A DNA stretch of 64,000 nucleotides from Paenibacillus taiwanensis DSM 18679 (GCF_000425125.1 NZ_KE384307.1:637997-701996), one strand, 5' to 3'. Positions 25,191-34,579 are shown, counted from the stretch's first letter. Numbers and translations: made by a program. The notes: generated from the sequence alone by a model not told the origin.

Positions 25191-26780
25191 ATGCGCTTAC
25201 AAACAAAGTTGATGCTGCTTATTTGCTCCTTGCTTATTATCGTCATCGTTGCTCTCACGGGAACCTTTCATCATTTATGGACTACCTCACTTAAAAATAA
25301 GATCGGAACAGAAGCTATTCATTTGGCGAAGACGATAGCGAGTCTGCATGACATTCGCCAAGCTTTTGATTCCGACAATCCTACCGCAATCGTACTTCCA
25401 ATAGTCGAACGTATACGAATGGAGACAGGGGCACAATTTATCGTCGTTGGGGATCGGCAAGGGATACGCGTCGCGCACCCTCTTGCGGACCGGATTGGGA
25501 AACCTATGGTTGGTGGTGATAATGAAGCCGTGTTTCAAGGGAAATCCATAATATCGGATGCTTGGGGGAGCATGGGGCGATCATTACGCGGCAAAGTTCC
25601 GATATACGATATGGATCATAAGCTTGTTGGTGTAGTATCCGTCGGTTTCCTTATGGAGGAAATATCGCAAGAAGCCGTAGCCTATCAAACTTACATGGTT
25701 ATTTTAGCGCTGCTTGCTATTTTTCTTGGCGGTTTAGGCTCTATTTACATAACGAGAAATGTGAAGAGGTCTATTCATGGCTTGGAGCCTGCTGCGATTG
25801 GACGACTTTACCGCGAGAAAGAAACGTTAATCGAATCTATTAAAGAAGGCATTATTGCGGTAAATGAGACAGGGCAAATTACGACAATTAATCAGGCCGC
25901 TTTTGAGCTTATGGGGCTGCGTGAACGGCAATTGATCGGTGCACATATATACGAGTTGTTTCCACAGACTTGCTTAATGCAAGTTATCCAATCGGGACAT
26001 GCGCAGTACAACGTGGATATGAAGATTGCCGACAAGGTGCTAGTTGCCAATCGTGTGCCAATTGTAGATGAACATAATCAAGTAATAGGAGCCGTATCCA
26101 GCTTCAGAAGCAAATCAGATCTGTATGCTCTTACAGAGCAATTATCTCAACTGCGTAATTATGCAGACGGTTTAAGAGCGCAGACACATGAATATTCAAA
26201 CAAGCTGCATCTCATTGCGGGCCTTATTCAGCTGGAATCTTATCAAGAGGCGCTGGATGTCATTTCGAAGGAGTCAGATATTCATGAAAGCTTTACACAA
26301 TTTATGATGAGAGAACTGCCAGATCCGATAATTGGAGGATTATTAATTGGCAAATTTAATCGCGCACATGAAATGGGTGTAAATCTGGTTATGGACCCTG
26401 CAAGCTGTTTTAAGGATGTTCCGGCGCAGATTGATCGTTTTAAACTGGTGACCATTATAGGCAACTTGTTAGATAACGCACTTGAAGCGGTGCTTCAGAA
26501 CGAGTGTGAGGATAAGCTCGTACATGTGATGATTACCGATTGGGGCCAGGAAGTTATGATTGAAATCGAAGATAACGGGGTAGGGATTCCGAACGACGTA
26601 GGAGAACACATATATCGATTAGGTTTTACGACAAAGGCAGGAGAACATCGAGGGTTTGGCCTAATATTGGTAAAGCAGGCGGTGGAAGAGTTACGGGGGA
26701 TACTTATGTATCATGCGAGAGAAGATGCACAAGGCACAGTGTTTACTGTTATTATTCCGAAAATGAACGATACTGGCTAA
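25191..26780 (+). CDS. Sensor histidine kinase, CitA/DcuS family
   Basis: A 529-residue membrane sensor. TM1 is LMLLICSLLIIVIVALTGTF at the N-terminus; an extracytoplasmic PAS/sCache domain (about 40-170) contains IVVGDRQGIRVAHPLADRIG, typical of carboxylate sensors; TM2 is MVILALLAIFLGGLGSIYIT. A cytoplasmic PAS follows (about 220-310; GIIAVNETGQITTINQAAFE). The kinase core has the Spo0B-like H-box RAQTHEYSNKLHLIAGLIQL with the phospho-accepting His, then ATP-binding N, G1 and G2 boxes IIGNLLDNALEAV, IEDNGVGIP and HRGFGLILV. It probably senses citrate or a C4-dicarboxylate and phosphorylates the next gene's product 18 bases downstream. ATG at 25191 is selected for GGAAGGAAG. No transporter gene is adjacent, so the regulated uptake gene is elsewhere. 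Confidence 0.92.
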   Translation: MRLQTKLMLLICSLLIIVIVALTGTFHHLWTTSLKNKIGTEAIHLAKTIASLHDIRQAFDSDNPTAIVLPIVERIRMETGAQFIVVGDRQGIRVAHPLADRIGKPMVGGDNEAVFQGKSIISDAWGSMGRSLRGKVPIYDMDHKLVGVVSVGFLMEEISQEAVAYQTYMVILALLAIFLGGLGSIYITRNVKRSIHGLEPAAIGRLYREKETLIESIKEGIIAVNETGQITTINQAAFELMGLRERQLIGAHIYELFPQTCLMQVIQSGHAQYNVDMKIADKVLVANRVPIVDEHNQVIGAVSSFRSKSDLYALTEQLSQLRNYADGLRAQTHEYSNKLHLIAGLIQLESYQEALDVISKESDIHESFTQFMMRELPDPIIGGLLIGKFNRAHEMGVNLVMDPASCFKDVPAQIDRFKLVTIIGNLLDNALEAVLQNECEDKLVHVMITDWGQEVMIEIEDNGVGIPNDVGEHIYRLGFTTKAGEHRGFGLILVKQAVEELRGILMYHAREDAQGTVFTVIIPKMNDTG

Positions 26781-26798
26781 TGATGCGGGGGGATCTGC

Positions 26799-27485
26799 TT
26801 GATTCGAGTGTTGATTATTGAAGACGATGTTCGAATTGCTGAAATTAATCGGCGATTGGTGGAAAAAGTAGCTGGTTACACTGTGGTCGGTATTGCTACG
26901 GATGAGAAGCAGGCGAAGGAGCAGCTTCACTTTTTGAGGCCTGATCTTGTGCTGCTTGACATTTATTTTCCCGACATGTCGGGACTTGACTTTCTTCGCT
27001 ACTTGAAGCAAAGCGAACGTAGTATTGACGTCATTATGATTACAGCAGCTAAAGATATGAAATCTGTACGTGCATCCATTCAAAATGGTGTATTTGACTT
27101 TATTATGAAACCGGTCATTTATGAACGAATGCTTGAAACGCTTCAGAAGTATAAGCAATTTCAGCACGATATGCAGATGCTGAGTCAATGCAATAGCAAT
27201 GTGAGCCAACAGCAGATTGATGCTTTGATGCGCGGCAGAATAGAGCTGACGATGAAAGAGTCTTATTATCCAAAAGGAATCGACAAGCTTACTTTGGATA
27301 AGGTATTAACATATGTGCGAATTTTAGACGAAGGCTTGTCTGCCGAGCGATTGGGGCAAAACATTGGCATTAGTCGATCTACGGCTAGGAGGTATTTGGA
27401 ATATTTGGTGTCAGAAGGGGCGTTGCGGGCTGATGTGCAATATGGATCGGTGGGACGTCCCGAAAGAATGTATCACATCATTTAA
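26799..27485 (+). CDS. Response regulator, CitB/DcuR family
   Basis: A 228-residue response regulator. The receiver domain has the acidic pair IIEDDVRIAE, the phospho-acceptor in LVLLDIYFPDMSG (Asp near 53), the Thr in IMITAAKD and the Lys in IMKPVIYERM. The C-terminal DNA-binding part contains SAERLGQNIGISRSTARRYL and VSEGALRADVQYGSVGRPER, the CitT/DcuR/MalR-type winged helix with its GRPER ending. It starts with TTG at 26799, supported by GGGGGGATC seven bases upstream, and is translationally close to the kinase gene. Likely activates a carboxylate transporter or catabolic gene outside the window. Confidence 0.92.
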   Translation: MIRVLIIEDDVRIAEINRRLVEKVAGYTVVGIATDEKQAKEQLHFLRPDLVLLDIYFPDMSGLDFLRYLKQSERSIDVIMITAAKDMKSVRASIQNGVFDFIMKPVIYERMLETLQKYKQFQHDMQMLSQCNSNVSQQQIDALMRGRIELTMKESYYPKGIDKLTLDKVLTYVRILDEGLSAERLGQNIGISRSTARRYLEYLVSEGALRADVQYGSVGRPERMYHII

Positions 27486-27534
27486 TAGGAAACAGTGGGA
27501 AACGCAACCTAAAATTATGCGGTTATTTACTGTA

Positions 27535-27563
27535 TTGACGTAATATAGCAGCATTTGTAAATT
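27535..27563 (+). promoter_or_regulatory. Possible sigma-A promoter
   Basis: TTGACG, 17 bases, TAAATT, ~137 bases before the DUF423 gene. Sequence and spacing fit, but the long leader makes this tentative. Confidence 0.35.
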
Positions 27564-27699
27564 GAATGTTGAGTTATTATGAATTAAGGACGGAAATCAG
27601 GAATAACATATGGTAAAGCGAAGTCAGTTCATAGTAAGATAGAATCGTAAAAACAGGATACAAAATGTAGTCGAAATAGATGCTGGAGGAGCTAACATC

Positions 27700-28074
27700 A
27701 TGTTACGACGCTATGTTGTGTTGGGCAGTATAAATGCTGGATTATCCGTAGCATTGGGGGCTTTTGGTGCACATATGCTGAAATCCTTATTGACCCCCGA
27801 AAGAATGGCAACATGGGAGACCGCTGTTCAGTATCACATGTTTCATGCGCTTGCCCTGCTATTGATTGCCATATTGGCTGATCGTTTGAATAGTCCGACG
27901 AAGTTATTATGGGCTGCAAGACTTATCTGGATTGGAATGATTGTGTTCTCGGGGAGTTTGTACATTCTTTGTTTATCAGGTGTAGGGGTTTTAGGTGCGA
28001 TCACACCGATTGGTGGAGTAGCATTTATTGCCGGCTGGGTGATGCTCGCATTAGCTGCGCGACGTTCTTCCTAA
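27700..28074 (+). CDS. ywdK: DUF423 membrane protein (YwdK-like)
   Basis: A 124-residue integral membrane protein of family DUF423. It has about four hydrophobic segments: LGSINAGLSVALGAFGAHML, HMFHALALLLIAILA, WIGMIVFSGSLYILCL and GGVAFIAGWVMLALAA. The family landmarks GAFGAH near the N-terminus, QYHMFHALAL and ITPIGGVAFIAGW are all present. The function of this widely conserved family is unknown. ATG at 27700 has a strong RBS (TGGAGGAG). It precedes a cyclic di-GMP protein gene by 35 bases and may share a transcript with it. Confidence 0.9.
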   Translation: MLRRYVVLGSINAGLSVALGAFGAHMLKSLLTPERMATWETAVQYHMFHALALLLIAILADRLNSPTKLLWAARLIWIGMIVFSGSLYILCLSGVGVLGAITPIGGVAFIAGWVMLALAARRSS

Positions 28075-28109
28075 TGGATTAGAAGAACGATTACGATGCC
28101 GGAAGGAAG

Positions 28110-30083
28110 ATGAGTTTGATAGCCAAGGATGGACAGCGTACTCAGAAGCCGCAACGGAATGCGGCTATACATAAATCAAATGCGTGGTCGATAGCACTCA
28201 CAGGTATCGTAGCCATACTTTGCCTCGTAATATGGCAGTTGACGGGAATGTTATCAGTTTTAATGGTTGGAGTATTGACCCTGTCAGTAGTATTTTGCCT
28301 GATTCAGTTCATACGCGGCAGAACTTGGAATACGACAGCAGAAGCTAATGCGGAGCAGGATCATATTTCATCCGAAAGAAGATATTCGTCTGCGCACACG
28401 GCTTCTTATGATTATTTATCGTGGAACCTTTTATATGAACAATTGCCGATGTCGGCTGTTTTGACACGTGCTGATGGTGTTATTGTGACGATAAACAAAG
28501 CGTTTCGGGACCATATTGGATTATCCTTTAATTATAACGGTTTAACTTGGGCCGAGCTGCTGGAGGATCGGTATCTCTCGCCTTTGATGGATGCGATTAA
28601 CAACGTATCTTCTGAGCGCATAGATATGCAATTGGAGCTGACTGCTTATCATAAGGAGGGTGTTCGTCAAGATTGGCTGGCGAGACTCGTACCTTGTCCC
28701 GTTGGATTCAGCACTCAGAATGATTATGTAATCGTTTATTTGCAGGACACGAATTCGAATCGCCATATGGCAGAAAAGATTCATTATATGTCTTATTACG
28801 ACGATATGACAGGTTTGCCGAACCGACGTATGTTTATGCAGCGTCTGGAAGAGTCAGCCCGCATGAATACAACCGTACCTACGTCACTGGCTGTTGTATA
28901 TATGGATTTGGATCGTTTCAAGCGTATAAATGATACTTTTGGTTCTGATTTTGGCGACATGCTGCTTATGCTGATTGCGGAACGGCTGTTACGAGTAATG
29001 ACTGAGAACGATATGCTTGCTCGAATGGAAGGCGATGAATTTGCTTGCTTTATGACGCATGTCGCGTCCCCAGCAGAAGCAGCTGAGCGTGTAGAGGCGC
29101 TAATGAGTGCGATGGAGGAGCCGTTTGTCCTGAATGAAGTTCCTGTGCATGTGACAATGAGTGTCGGCGTGTTCCTAAGCGGTGCAAATGGAGCAACGCT
29201 GGATAGTGCGGTCATGATGGTAAAGCAAGCAGATACAGCCTTGTCCAGAGTGAAAGAGAAGGGGAAAAATGGTTATTTGTTCTATGCGCCCGAGATGAAC
29301 AATCGCCCGCTTGAGCGGCTGACGTTAGAACACGAAATGAGAAAAGCGTTGTCTGAAGGTCAGTTTCAGCTTTACTATCAGCCACAAGTAGATATGCGAT
29401 CGAAGCGGATTGTAGGGGTAGAGGCACTTGTTCGCTGGATGCACCCTGAACGTGGCGTAATATCCCCAGGAGAATTTATTCCGTTGGCTGAGGAAAATGG
29501 GTTTATTGTTGCACTCGGTGAATGGGTATTGGCTGAGGCTTGTTATCAGAATAAACGATGGCAGACTGAAGGATTGCCGCATATCCCAGTGTCTGTGAAC
29601 TTGTCTGTGCGTCAGTTCGAGCAGCACAACTTGACCAAAACAGTAGAGAAAGTGTTAGCCTTTACCGGCTTGTTGCCGCGATATCTTGATCTGGAAATTA
29701 CGGAAAGTATGACGCTTGATGTGTCCCGAGCTACTCATGTGCTTAACGAATTAAAGGAAATGGGAGTAGGCATTAGCATTGATGACTTTGGAACGGGTTA
29801 TAGCTCGCTCCACTATTTAAAAAATTTCCCTATTCAGCGACTGAAAATAGATCGCTCATTCGTACGAGACTTGCAGCAGGACCCGAATGATGCGGCAATC
29901 GTATCCGCAATTATTGCATTAGGACATACGATGAATATGCAGGTCATTGCTGAGGGCGTGGAAAATTCAGATCAACTGCAATTTTTACAAGACCATGCTT
30001 GTGACGAAATTCAAGGTTATTTCTTTAGTCCGCCGTTGCCAGTTGAATCTTTTGAAGTTATGCTGCGCAAACAAATTGCATAA
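28110..30083 (+). CDS. PAS-GGDEF-EAL cyclic-di-GMP protein with EGDEF site
   Basis: A 657-residue signalling protein. Two adjacent hydrophobic segments near residues 27-68 anchor it in the membrane without a sizeable extracellular domain. A PAS domain (about 105-230) precedes a GGDEF domain (about 235-390; DDMTGLPNRRMFMQRL, MDLDRFKRINDTFG). Its signature is EGDEF at 307-311, the first Gly being Glu. The EAL domain (about 400-655) keeps EALVRW, SITES-type LEITESM, DDFGTGYSSLHYL, LKIDRSFV and VIAEGVEN, as expected of an active phosphodiesterase. The altered GGDEF suggests a GTP-sensing or weakly active cyclase module controlling cyclic-di-GMP hydrolysis; that is inference. ATG at 28110 is kept, although GGAAGG is close to it and TTG two codons on is an alternative. 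Confidence 0.92.
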   Translation: MSLIAKDGQRTQKPQRNAAIHKSNAWSIALTGIVAILCLVIWQLTGMLSVLMVGVLTLSVVFCLIQFIRGRTWNTTAEANAEQDHISSERRYSSAHTASYDYLSWNLLYEQLPMSAVLTRADGVIVTINKAFRDHIGLSFNYNGLTWAELLEDRYLSPLMDAINNVSSERIDMQLELTAYHKEGVRQDWLARLVPCPVGFSTQNDYVIVYLQDTNSNRHMAEKIHYMSYYDDMTGLPNRRMFMQRLEESARMNTTVPTSLAVVYMDLDRFKRINDTFGSDFGDMLLMLIAERLLRVMTENDMLARMEGDEFACFMTHVASPAEAAERVEALMSAMEEPFVLNEVPVHVTMSVGVFLSGANGATLDSAVMMVKQADTALSRVKEKGKNGYLFYAPEMNNRPLERLTLEHEMRKALSEGQFQLYYQPQVDMRSKRIVGVEALVRWMHPERGVISPGEFIPLAEENGFIVALGEWVLAEACYQNKRWQTEGLPHIPVSVNLSVRQFEQHNLTKTVEKVLAFTGLLPRYLDLEITESMTLDVSRATHVLNELKEMGVGISIDDFGTGYSSLHYLKNFPIQRLKIDRSFVRDLQQDPNDAAIVSAIIALGHTMNMQVIAEGVENSDQLQFLQDHACDEIQGYFFSPPLPVESFEVMLRKQIA

Positions 30084-30132
30084 TAGTACCTGAAACGATA
30101 AAATGACTCCTATACGTACCAAACAAACAAAT

Positions 30133-30169
30133 AAAGCCGTAGTTCAGCAATGCGCTGAGCTGCGGCTTT
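30133..30169. terminator. Bidirectional terminator hairpin
   Basis: AAAGCCG..AG.TCAG / CTGA.CT.CGGCTTT, a strong stem between the convergent GGDEF-EAL gene (+) and the unknown gene (-), with A/T-rich flanks on both sides. Confidence 0.75.
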
Positions 30170-30209
30170 GTTCATATCCAGCATACAAGTAGGGTAATCG
30201 CGAGGCAGG

Positions 30210-30809
30210 TTATGTTGTCATTTCTTCAATTTCGTACAAATGAAATGCATAAACCTGCTTCTCATCAACGTGGTATACATTGAGCAACTGAGAAGAAGAA
30301 TCGTAATTTAAAATACGACAAGGTAAGCTCATTTTGATTCCTTTGCCTTTGTTAATCGATAAACGGGTTAACGTCTGATGCTGAATATATTGTTCGATCT
30401 GCTTCTCGATGACCAAAGTTGGACCGGTTGACGATGGTGCAGATGTATTGGATTTATTCGTGGCAGCCTGTCCTTGTTGTGATGCTGCGTTAGCTGCTAC
30501 AGTACTTGGCTGAGCAGTGGGCTGCTGCTTGTTGCCGTTGACGTTAGCTTGGGCGGATTGACGCGACGCTAATACGGAACCAAAGGGGGTTGTTGCAGTA
30601 TGTGCTTGCTTCTGCATAGCTTCCAAGAGTTGCAGCATGGAGCCTAGCTGGGAGCCGGATTGTACACGCAGATCCAATACATCAGGATCATGTTGCAACA
30701 ACCGAAGAATCTTTTCTAACGCTGCAGCGTTGGAATTGCTTTCAATTAGGATATCGAGACTGAATTTGTATGCAGACCGATTCATGTTGTTATTGTTAAG
30801 CATAGTCAT
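30210..30809 (-). CDS. Conserved-looking protein of unknown function with Ala/Gln/Ser linker
   Basis: A 199-residue soluble protein I do not recognise. Residues ~12-70 look like a folded alpha/beta module (YKFSLDILIESNSNAAALEK, LRLLQHDPDVLDLRVQSGSQ). Residues ~75-130 are a disordered Ala/Gln/Ser/Thr/Asn-rich linker. Residues ~132-199 form a second, strand-rich module (TGPTLVIEKQIEQYIQHQTL, GIKMSLPCRILNYDSSSQLL, VYHVDEKQVYAFHLYEIEEM). The last module resembles a small beta-barrel with the phrase 'L-C-R-I-L-N-Y-D'. No signal peptide or TM. ATG 30809 follows GTGGGGGATT. It is a single-gene unit. Codon use and composition look like its neighbours, so it is probably a real genus-level gene. Confidence 0.7.
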   Translation of the reverse strand: MTMLNNNNMNRSAYKFSLDILIESNSNAAALEKILRLLQHDPDVLDLRVQSGSQLGSMLQLLEAMQKQAHTATTPFGSVLASRQSAQANVNGNKQQPTAQPSTVAANAASQQGQAATNKSNTSAPSSTGPTLVIEKQIEQYIQHQTLTRLSINKGKGIKMSLPCRILNYDSSSQLLNVYHVDEKQVYAFHLYEIEEMTT

Positions 30810-30991
30810 TTAATCCCCCACCTAGTCATTATACCTATTTAAGTATCATTATATTATGACTCATCGCGCAATAATAGTAGTTCTAAAGGACTATTTATTA
30901 AAAATAGAAATAAATGCTTAAAAACGGCGTGCACTCTACATACGAGGCGGCATAAAATGATACGGCAATCTTATGTGAGGGGGGATGACAC

Positions 30992-31294
30992 TTGGTTCAT
31001 ATCGTTCCTATTCAGATCGGAAATTATACGGTCACTGGAGTGGAAGTTCAGTTGCCCAAAACGACGCTGCTCTCCATTTCAACTAGTCGTGGTTATATTA
31101 TGTGCGGTGCTTTGGACGTAACGTTGTTAAATGAGCGTTTGAAGGATCGTCAAATTATAGCGGGTAGGGCAGTTGGTGTGCGCACACTTGAACAATTGCT
31201 AGAAGCACCACTTGAATCCGTCACATTAGAAGCTGAGCAGTTGGGTATACATGCTGGAATGCGCGGGAAAGAAGCACTGCTTCGCATGATGTAG
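30992..31294 (+). CDS. yunC: YunC-like DUF1805 protein
   Basis: A 100-residue DUF1805 protein, matching the usual family length. Recognisable: a short N-terminal strand (VHIVPIQIGNYTVTGVEVQL), PKTTLLSISTSRGYIMCGALDVTLLNERL and the segment IIAGRAVGVRTLEQLLEAPL. A structure of B. subtilis YunC exists in this family but no function is established. It starts with TTG at 30992, supported by GAGGGGGGATGAC. Soluble. It is convergent with mtnA and shares a palindromic terminator with it. Confidence 0.88.
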   Translation: MVHIVPIQIGNYTVTGVEVQLPKTTLLSISTSRGYIMCGALDVTLLNERLKDRQIIAGRAVGVRTLEQLLEAPLESVTLEAEQLGIHAGMRGKEALLRMM

Positions 31295-31297
31295 CAA

Positions 31298-31321
31298 CAG
31301 GCTGCCCGATCGGGCAGCCTG
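31298..31321. terminator. Perfect palindromic terminator between yunC and mtnA
   Basis: CAGGCTGCCCGA and its exact reverse complement TCGGGCAGCCTG are joined without a spacer (24 bp), four bases after the yunC stop and 11 before the mtnA stop. T-runs are weak, but the position between convergent genes fits a bidirectional terminator. Confidence 0.65.
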
Positions 31322-31332
31322 CAAAGTTTACA

Positions 31333-32454
31333 TCAATCGGCATGTGGTAAAGAGGATCGCTTCATAATGTCGTGAAGCGAGGTTATATAATCAGGTTTTA
31401 CGATACCGTGCTCCGTAATAATCGCGGTCACATACTCATTTGGTGTTACATCAAATGCCGGATTGTACACCTTAATGTTCTCAGGCGCAGTGCGTGAGCC
31501 AAATGCTTCAGTAATTTCGCGTTCATGCCGCTCCTCAATCGGAATTAGCTCACCAGAAGCGGTACCGAGATCGATTGTAGAGGTCGGACAAGCAACGTAG
31601 AAAGGAATTCCGTGAGCCTTGGCCAGAACAGCGAGGCCGTAAGTGCCGATTTTATTTGCTACATCGCCGTTAGCTGCAACACGATCCGTACCGACGATTA
31701 CGGCCTGAACCCAGCCTTTCTGCATAATCATGGCGGCCATATTGTCACAGATCAAAGTGACATCGATGCCGGCCTGCTGGAGTTCAAATGCCGTCAGGCG
31801 TGCACCTTGTAGTACCGGCCTAGTCTCGTCTGCAAACACTTTTAATTGGATGCCACGCTCCTGAGCCAAGTACATCGGTGCTAGTGCGGTACCATACTTG
31901 GCAGTTGCAAGTCCACCCGCATTACAGTGCGTAAGCACGCCCATGCCGTCATGAAATAAAGTAAGAGCATGCTCGCCGATTCGACGGCATACTTCCTCAT
32001 CCTCCTGATGGATCGATATCGCTTCTTGGAGCAATTTTTTATTTAGCTCATCCACATCTGTAATGCCGGACGCCCTTAATTGTGAGGCATGGTTACGCAT
32101 GCGGTCCAATGCCCAAAACAAATTTACGGCTGTAGGCCGCGATGTGGCCAAGTAGTCTGCATGTGTTTTCACGCTTGTCAACCACTCAAGTGGGCTTGCT
32201 GCCTTGTCATGAAGCGCGCCGAGTACAACGCCATACGCTGCTGCGATGCCAATCGCAGGTGCACCACGAACGACCATATCATGGATAGCATGCCACACCT
32301 GACTTACTTCGGTTAGCTGTTCCATCACAATTTGAGTTGGCAGAAGCCGTTGATCAAGTAGTTCTAACACTCCATCTTCTGTCCAGCGGACAGATACAAG
32401 TGGTTCATAACGTTGCTTGGTTTGGTTGACTGTAAGATCCTGTTGGCTGCTCAT
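31333..32454 (-). CDS. mtnA: S-methyl-5-thioribose-1-phosphate isomerase
   Basis: A 373-residue isomerase of the eIF2B-related MtnA family, converting methylthioribose 1-phosphate to methylthioribulose 1-phosphate in methionine salvage. Family landmarks: [20 protein letters not shown] with YG following (about 52-72), [33 protein letters not shown] with the catalytic Cys near residue 178, [40 protein letters not shown] and [19 protein letters not shown] with the catalytic Asp, then [13 protein letters not shown]. Cytosolic. Its ATG overlaps the mtnK stop in an ATGA arrangement (32451-32454), so the two are translationally coupled. Expected later pathway genes are not adjacent. Confidence 0.96.
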   Translation of the reverse strand: MSSQQDLTVNQTKQRYEPLVSVRWTEDGVLELLDQRLLPTQIVMEQLTEVSQVWHAIHDMVVRGAPAIGIAAAYGVVLGALHDKAASPLEWLTSVKTHADYLATSRPTAVNLFWALDRMRNHASQLRASGITDVDELNKKLLQEAISIHQEDEEVCRRIGEHALTLFHDGMGVLTHCNAGGLATAKYGTALAPMYLAQERGIQLKVFADETRPVLQGARLTAFELQQAGIDVTLICDNMAAMIMQKGWVQAVIVGTDRVAANGDVANKIGTYGLAVLAKAHGIPFYVACPTSTIDLGTASGELIPIEERHEREITEAFGSRTAPENIKVYNPAFDVTPNEYVTAIITEHGIVKPDYITSLHDIMKRSSLPHAD

Positions 32455-33692
32455 GATACATGTACTCCTTTAAATGCTTGATACGCAACATCAATGAATT
32501 CATCGATGGAAGTGATGCTGCGGTTAGCTGTAACCAATGCCTTGCCGATAGAAAGTGCGATACGCTGAGCGCGTTCTTTTGTAGCTGGATCCGCAATTGT
32601 GTCAATGTCAGCTACATGTGCCAAGCCAACAATTCGGCGAATCATTTTACAGCCGGAATATCCTGCTGTGTCTCGTAATACTTCAAGTAAGTAGTGATCT
32701 TGATACCCAGCTACCTTGGACAGGCGATCAACGCCATGTTGGTTCCAAAGCGAGCGGAACTTAACATCAAATAAATTCCAAATGTCACGAATCGTCGTCA
32801 GCAAATATTCCCGATAATGCTCGCGCTTCATTTCATCTTGAATCCAGAATTGCTGCCCAGCTGCGTTTAATAACAGATTGCCGATAACGGCGCCGATATC
32901 AAAGCCCATTGGACCGTAGTAAGCAAACTCAGGATCAATTACTTTAGTGGATTGCGGCGTAATAAAGATGCTGCCCGTATGTAAATCGCCATGTAGCAAC
33001 GCTTGTGCTTGTGACAAAAACTTTTGTCGTAACAGCATGACCTCGAACTGAAGCGCTTGGTCGCTGCATAATGCGGCATGCTCGTCCAATATAGCTGTAT
33101 CTATATTATTATTACTTGAATTTGTAAAGGGATCATCAAAAATAAGATCTTCGGTAATTTTACATAACTCTGGGTTAATAAATTGTTCAACTTGCCTTTT
33201 CTTCAACTGCTGATTCATACCAAGATCGGAGGTGTAAAACAGCGTGTGTGCAAGAAACTCCGAAATATGCTCTGCAAACAACGGATATTGTGTGCCAGCG
33301 ATAAGACCTTGACGCATAATGACATGATCACTTAGGTCTTCCATCACAGTCATCGCCATATCAGCATGAAATAAATAGACTTGCGGCACAAGATGTGGGA
33401 CCAACTTTCCTTGCAAGAGTAGCGCTTCGCTTTCAATCCGTGCACGATCTATCGTCAGCGGCCAAGATTCCCCTACAACCTTTGCATAAGGAAGAGCTTG
33501 CTTGATAATAATACTTTTGTTAAGGTCTTCGGTTGCATGTATGGCTTGAATTCGAAACACTAGATTTAAATTGCCGTCACCGATCTCTTCGCATTGCAGT
33601 TCAGTATCAGGGGTGAAAAATCCCTCAAGGCTCCGCGCCACTTCGATTGCGTCTTCAATGGACAAGGGATGGTAAGTTGTAGCTTTTATCAT
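32451..33692 (-). CDS. mtnK: Methylthioribose kinase
   Basis: A 413-residue APH-fold kinase phosphorylating 5-methylthioribose, first step of this salvage branch. Seen: N-lobe [36 protein letters not shown] (glycine loop), [20 protein letters not shown] (ATP-binding Lys), the catalytic loop [14 protein letters not shown], and the metal site [20 protein letters not shown]. Family length about 400. ATG at 33692 is preferred; an upstream TTG at 33731 has no RBS and adds residues lacking family similarity, while GGGAGG lies 13 bases before the ATG (a long spacing). First gene of the mtnK-mtnA operon. I looked for a SAM riboswitch upstream, as in Bacillus, and did not find one. Confidence 0.95.
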   Translation of the reverse strand: MIKATTYHPLSIEDAIEVARSLEGFFTPDTELQCEEIGDGNLNLVFRIQAIHATEDLNKSIIIKQALPYAKVVGESWPLTIDRARIESEALLLQGKLVPHLVPQVYLFHADMAMTVMEDLSDHVIMRQGLIAGTQYPLFAEHISEFLAHTLFYTSDLGMNQQLKKRQVEQFINPELCKITEDLIFDDPFTNSSNNNIDTAILDEHAALCSDQALQFEVMLLRQKFLSQAQALLHGDLHTGSIFITPQSTKVIDPEFAYYGPMGFDIGAVIGNLLLNAAGQQFWIQDEMKREHYREYLLTTIRDIWNLFDVKFRSLWNQHGVDRLSKVAGYQDHYLLEVLRDTAGYSGCKMIRRIVGLAHVADIDTIADPATKERAQRIALSIGKALVTANRSITSIDEFIDVAYQAFKGVHVS

Positions 33693-33851
33693 AGGCGGAA
33701 AGACACCTCCCGAGTTACAATATTCCTTCAATAGAAGGTTTTACATGTTATATGCTTGCGGAATAGTATAAAGTATTTTTTTGCCTATTTAAATACTAAA
33801 TTTGCAAGTTGTGTTTCATGGGACGCGGGCAGGGTAAGTATGGATAGGAGC

Positions 33852-33897
33852 TAACTGGCGAAATAAGCTGTAACGGTGCCAGCGGCGACCTATCAGG
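33852..33897. other. Nested inverted repeat between mtnK and dps
   Basis: Outer arms GATAGG (33843-33848) / CCTATC (33889-33894) enclose CTGGC ... GCCAG (about 33855-33881). The element could fold as a two-stem RNA on either strand and lies about 150 bases before both divergent starts. It does not match a riboswitch I know. Confidence 0.35.
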
Positions 33898-33946
33898 TGA
33901 ATTTGGAAGTGTAAAATATTACTACATAATGAGGCTCTGGAATCAC

Positions 33947-33983
33947 TTGATTAAAATTAATTATTAGATTAGAATAATTATCA
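33947..33983 (+). promoter_or_regulatory. dps promoter overlapped by a PerR-like box
   Basis: TTGATT (33947-33952), 17 bases, TAGAAT (33970-33975) forms a sigma-A promoter. TTAGAATAATTATCA (33969-33983) matches the PerR consensus TTATAATnATTATAA at 12 of its 14 fixed positions and covers the -10. PerR control of Dps/MrgA is well established in Bacillus. Confidence 0.7.
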
Positions 33984-34040
33984 ACAAGAAGTTATTAAAT
34001 TTAATTTCACTACCCATTTTATCTATAGGAGGCTATTCAC

Positions 34041-34481
34041 ATGGCTAAAGAAAATGTTCAGAAATTGTTAAATCAAGAGGTAGCAAATTTGAATGTGTTG
34101 TACGTAAAGCTTCACAATTATCACTGGTTTGTTAAAGGACATTTGTTCTTTACTCTGCATGAGAAGTTTGAAGAACTCTATAACGATGTTACGTTGAAGA
34201 TGGATGAAGTAGCAGAACGTCTGTTGACCATTGGCGGCAAGCCTTATGCAACAATGAAACAATATTTGGAGCATACAACGTTGGAAGAAGGAGATAGTAC
34301 TATTCCGGCTGACAAGATGGTTAAGCAGCTGATTGCTGATTTTAATCAATTAAATAAAGAGTTTGAAGAAGCGATGGCTGCTGCGGAAGAAGCAGGGGAC
34401 GAGGCGACAAGTGATATGTTCTTGGGCATGAAGTCCGACTTTGAAAAGCATGTGTGGATGCTGAATGCTTACATGGGTTAA
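34041..34481 (+). CDS. dps: Dps/ferritin-like DNA-protection protein
   Basis: A 146-residue Dps-family protein that oxidises Fe(II) with peroxide, stores iron in a dodecamer and protects DNA. The intersubunit ferroxidase ligands are visible: His in LHNYHWFVKGHLFFTLHEKF (about 26-45), with the downstream Asp and Glu in LKMDEVAERLLTIGGKP. It is soluble and starts at ATG 34041 behind AGGAGGC. It is monocistronic, with a promoter overlapped by a PerR-like box upstream and a strong terminator downstream. Closest by context to B. subtilis MrgA or Dps; which one cannot be told. Confidence 0.93.
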   Translation: MAKENVQKLLNQEVANLNVLYVKLHNYHWFVKGHLFFTLHEKFEELYNDVTLKMDEVAERLLTIGGKPYATMKQYLEHTTLEEGDSTIPADKMVKQLIADFNQLNKEFEEAMAAAEEAGDEATSDMFLGMKSDFEKHVWMLNAYMG

Positions 34482-34579
34482 TTTTGTTCACAGCTTTTGC
34501 TCGCAGCACACTAGTACAACTTGCTTTGGAAGTAATAAATAAGGCCGATCCATATACTCGAAAAAGAGACGACATTAGC

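Noticed and set aside
33693-34040. SAM (S-box) riboswitch upstream of mtnK
   Set aside because: Searched on the minus strand for the S-box core (GAGGGA..GCAACC..ACGGTGC) and did not find it in order.
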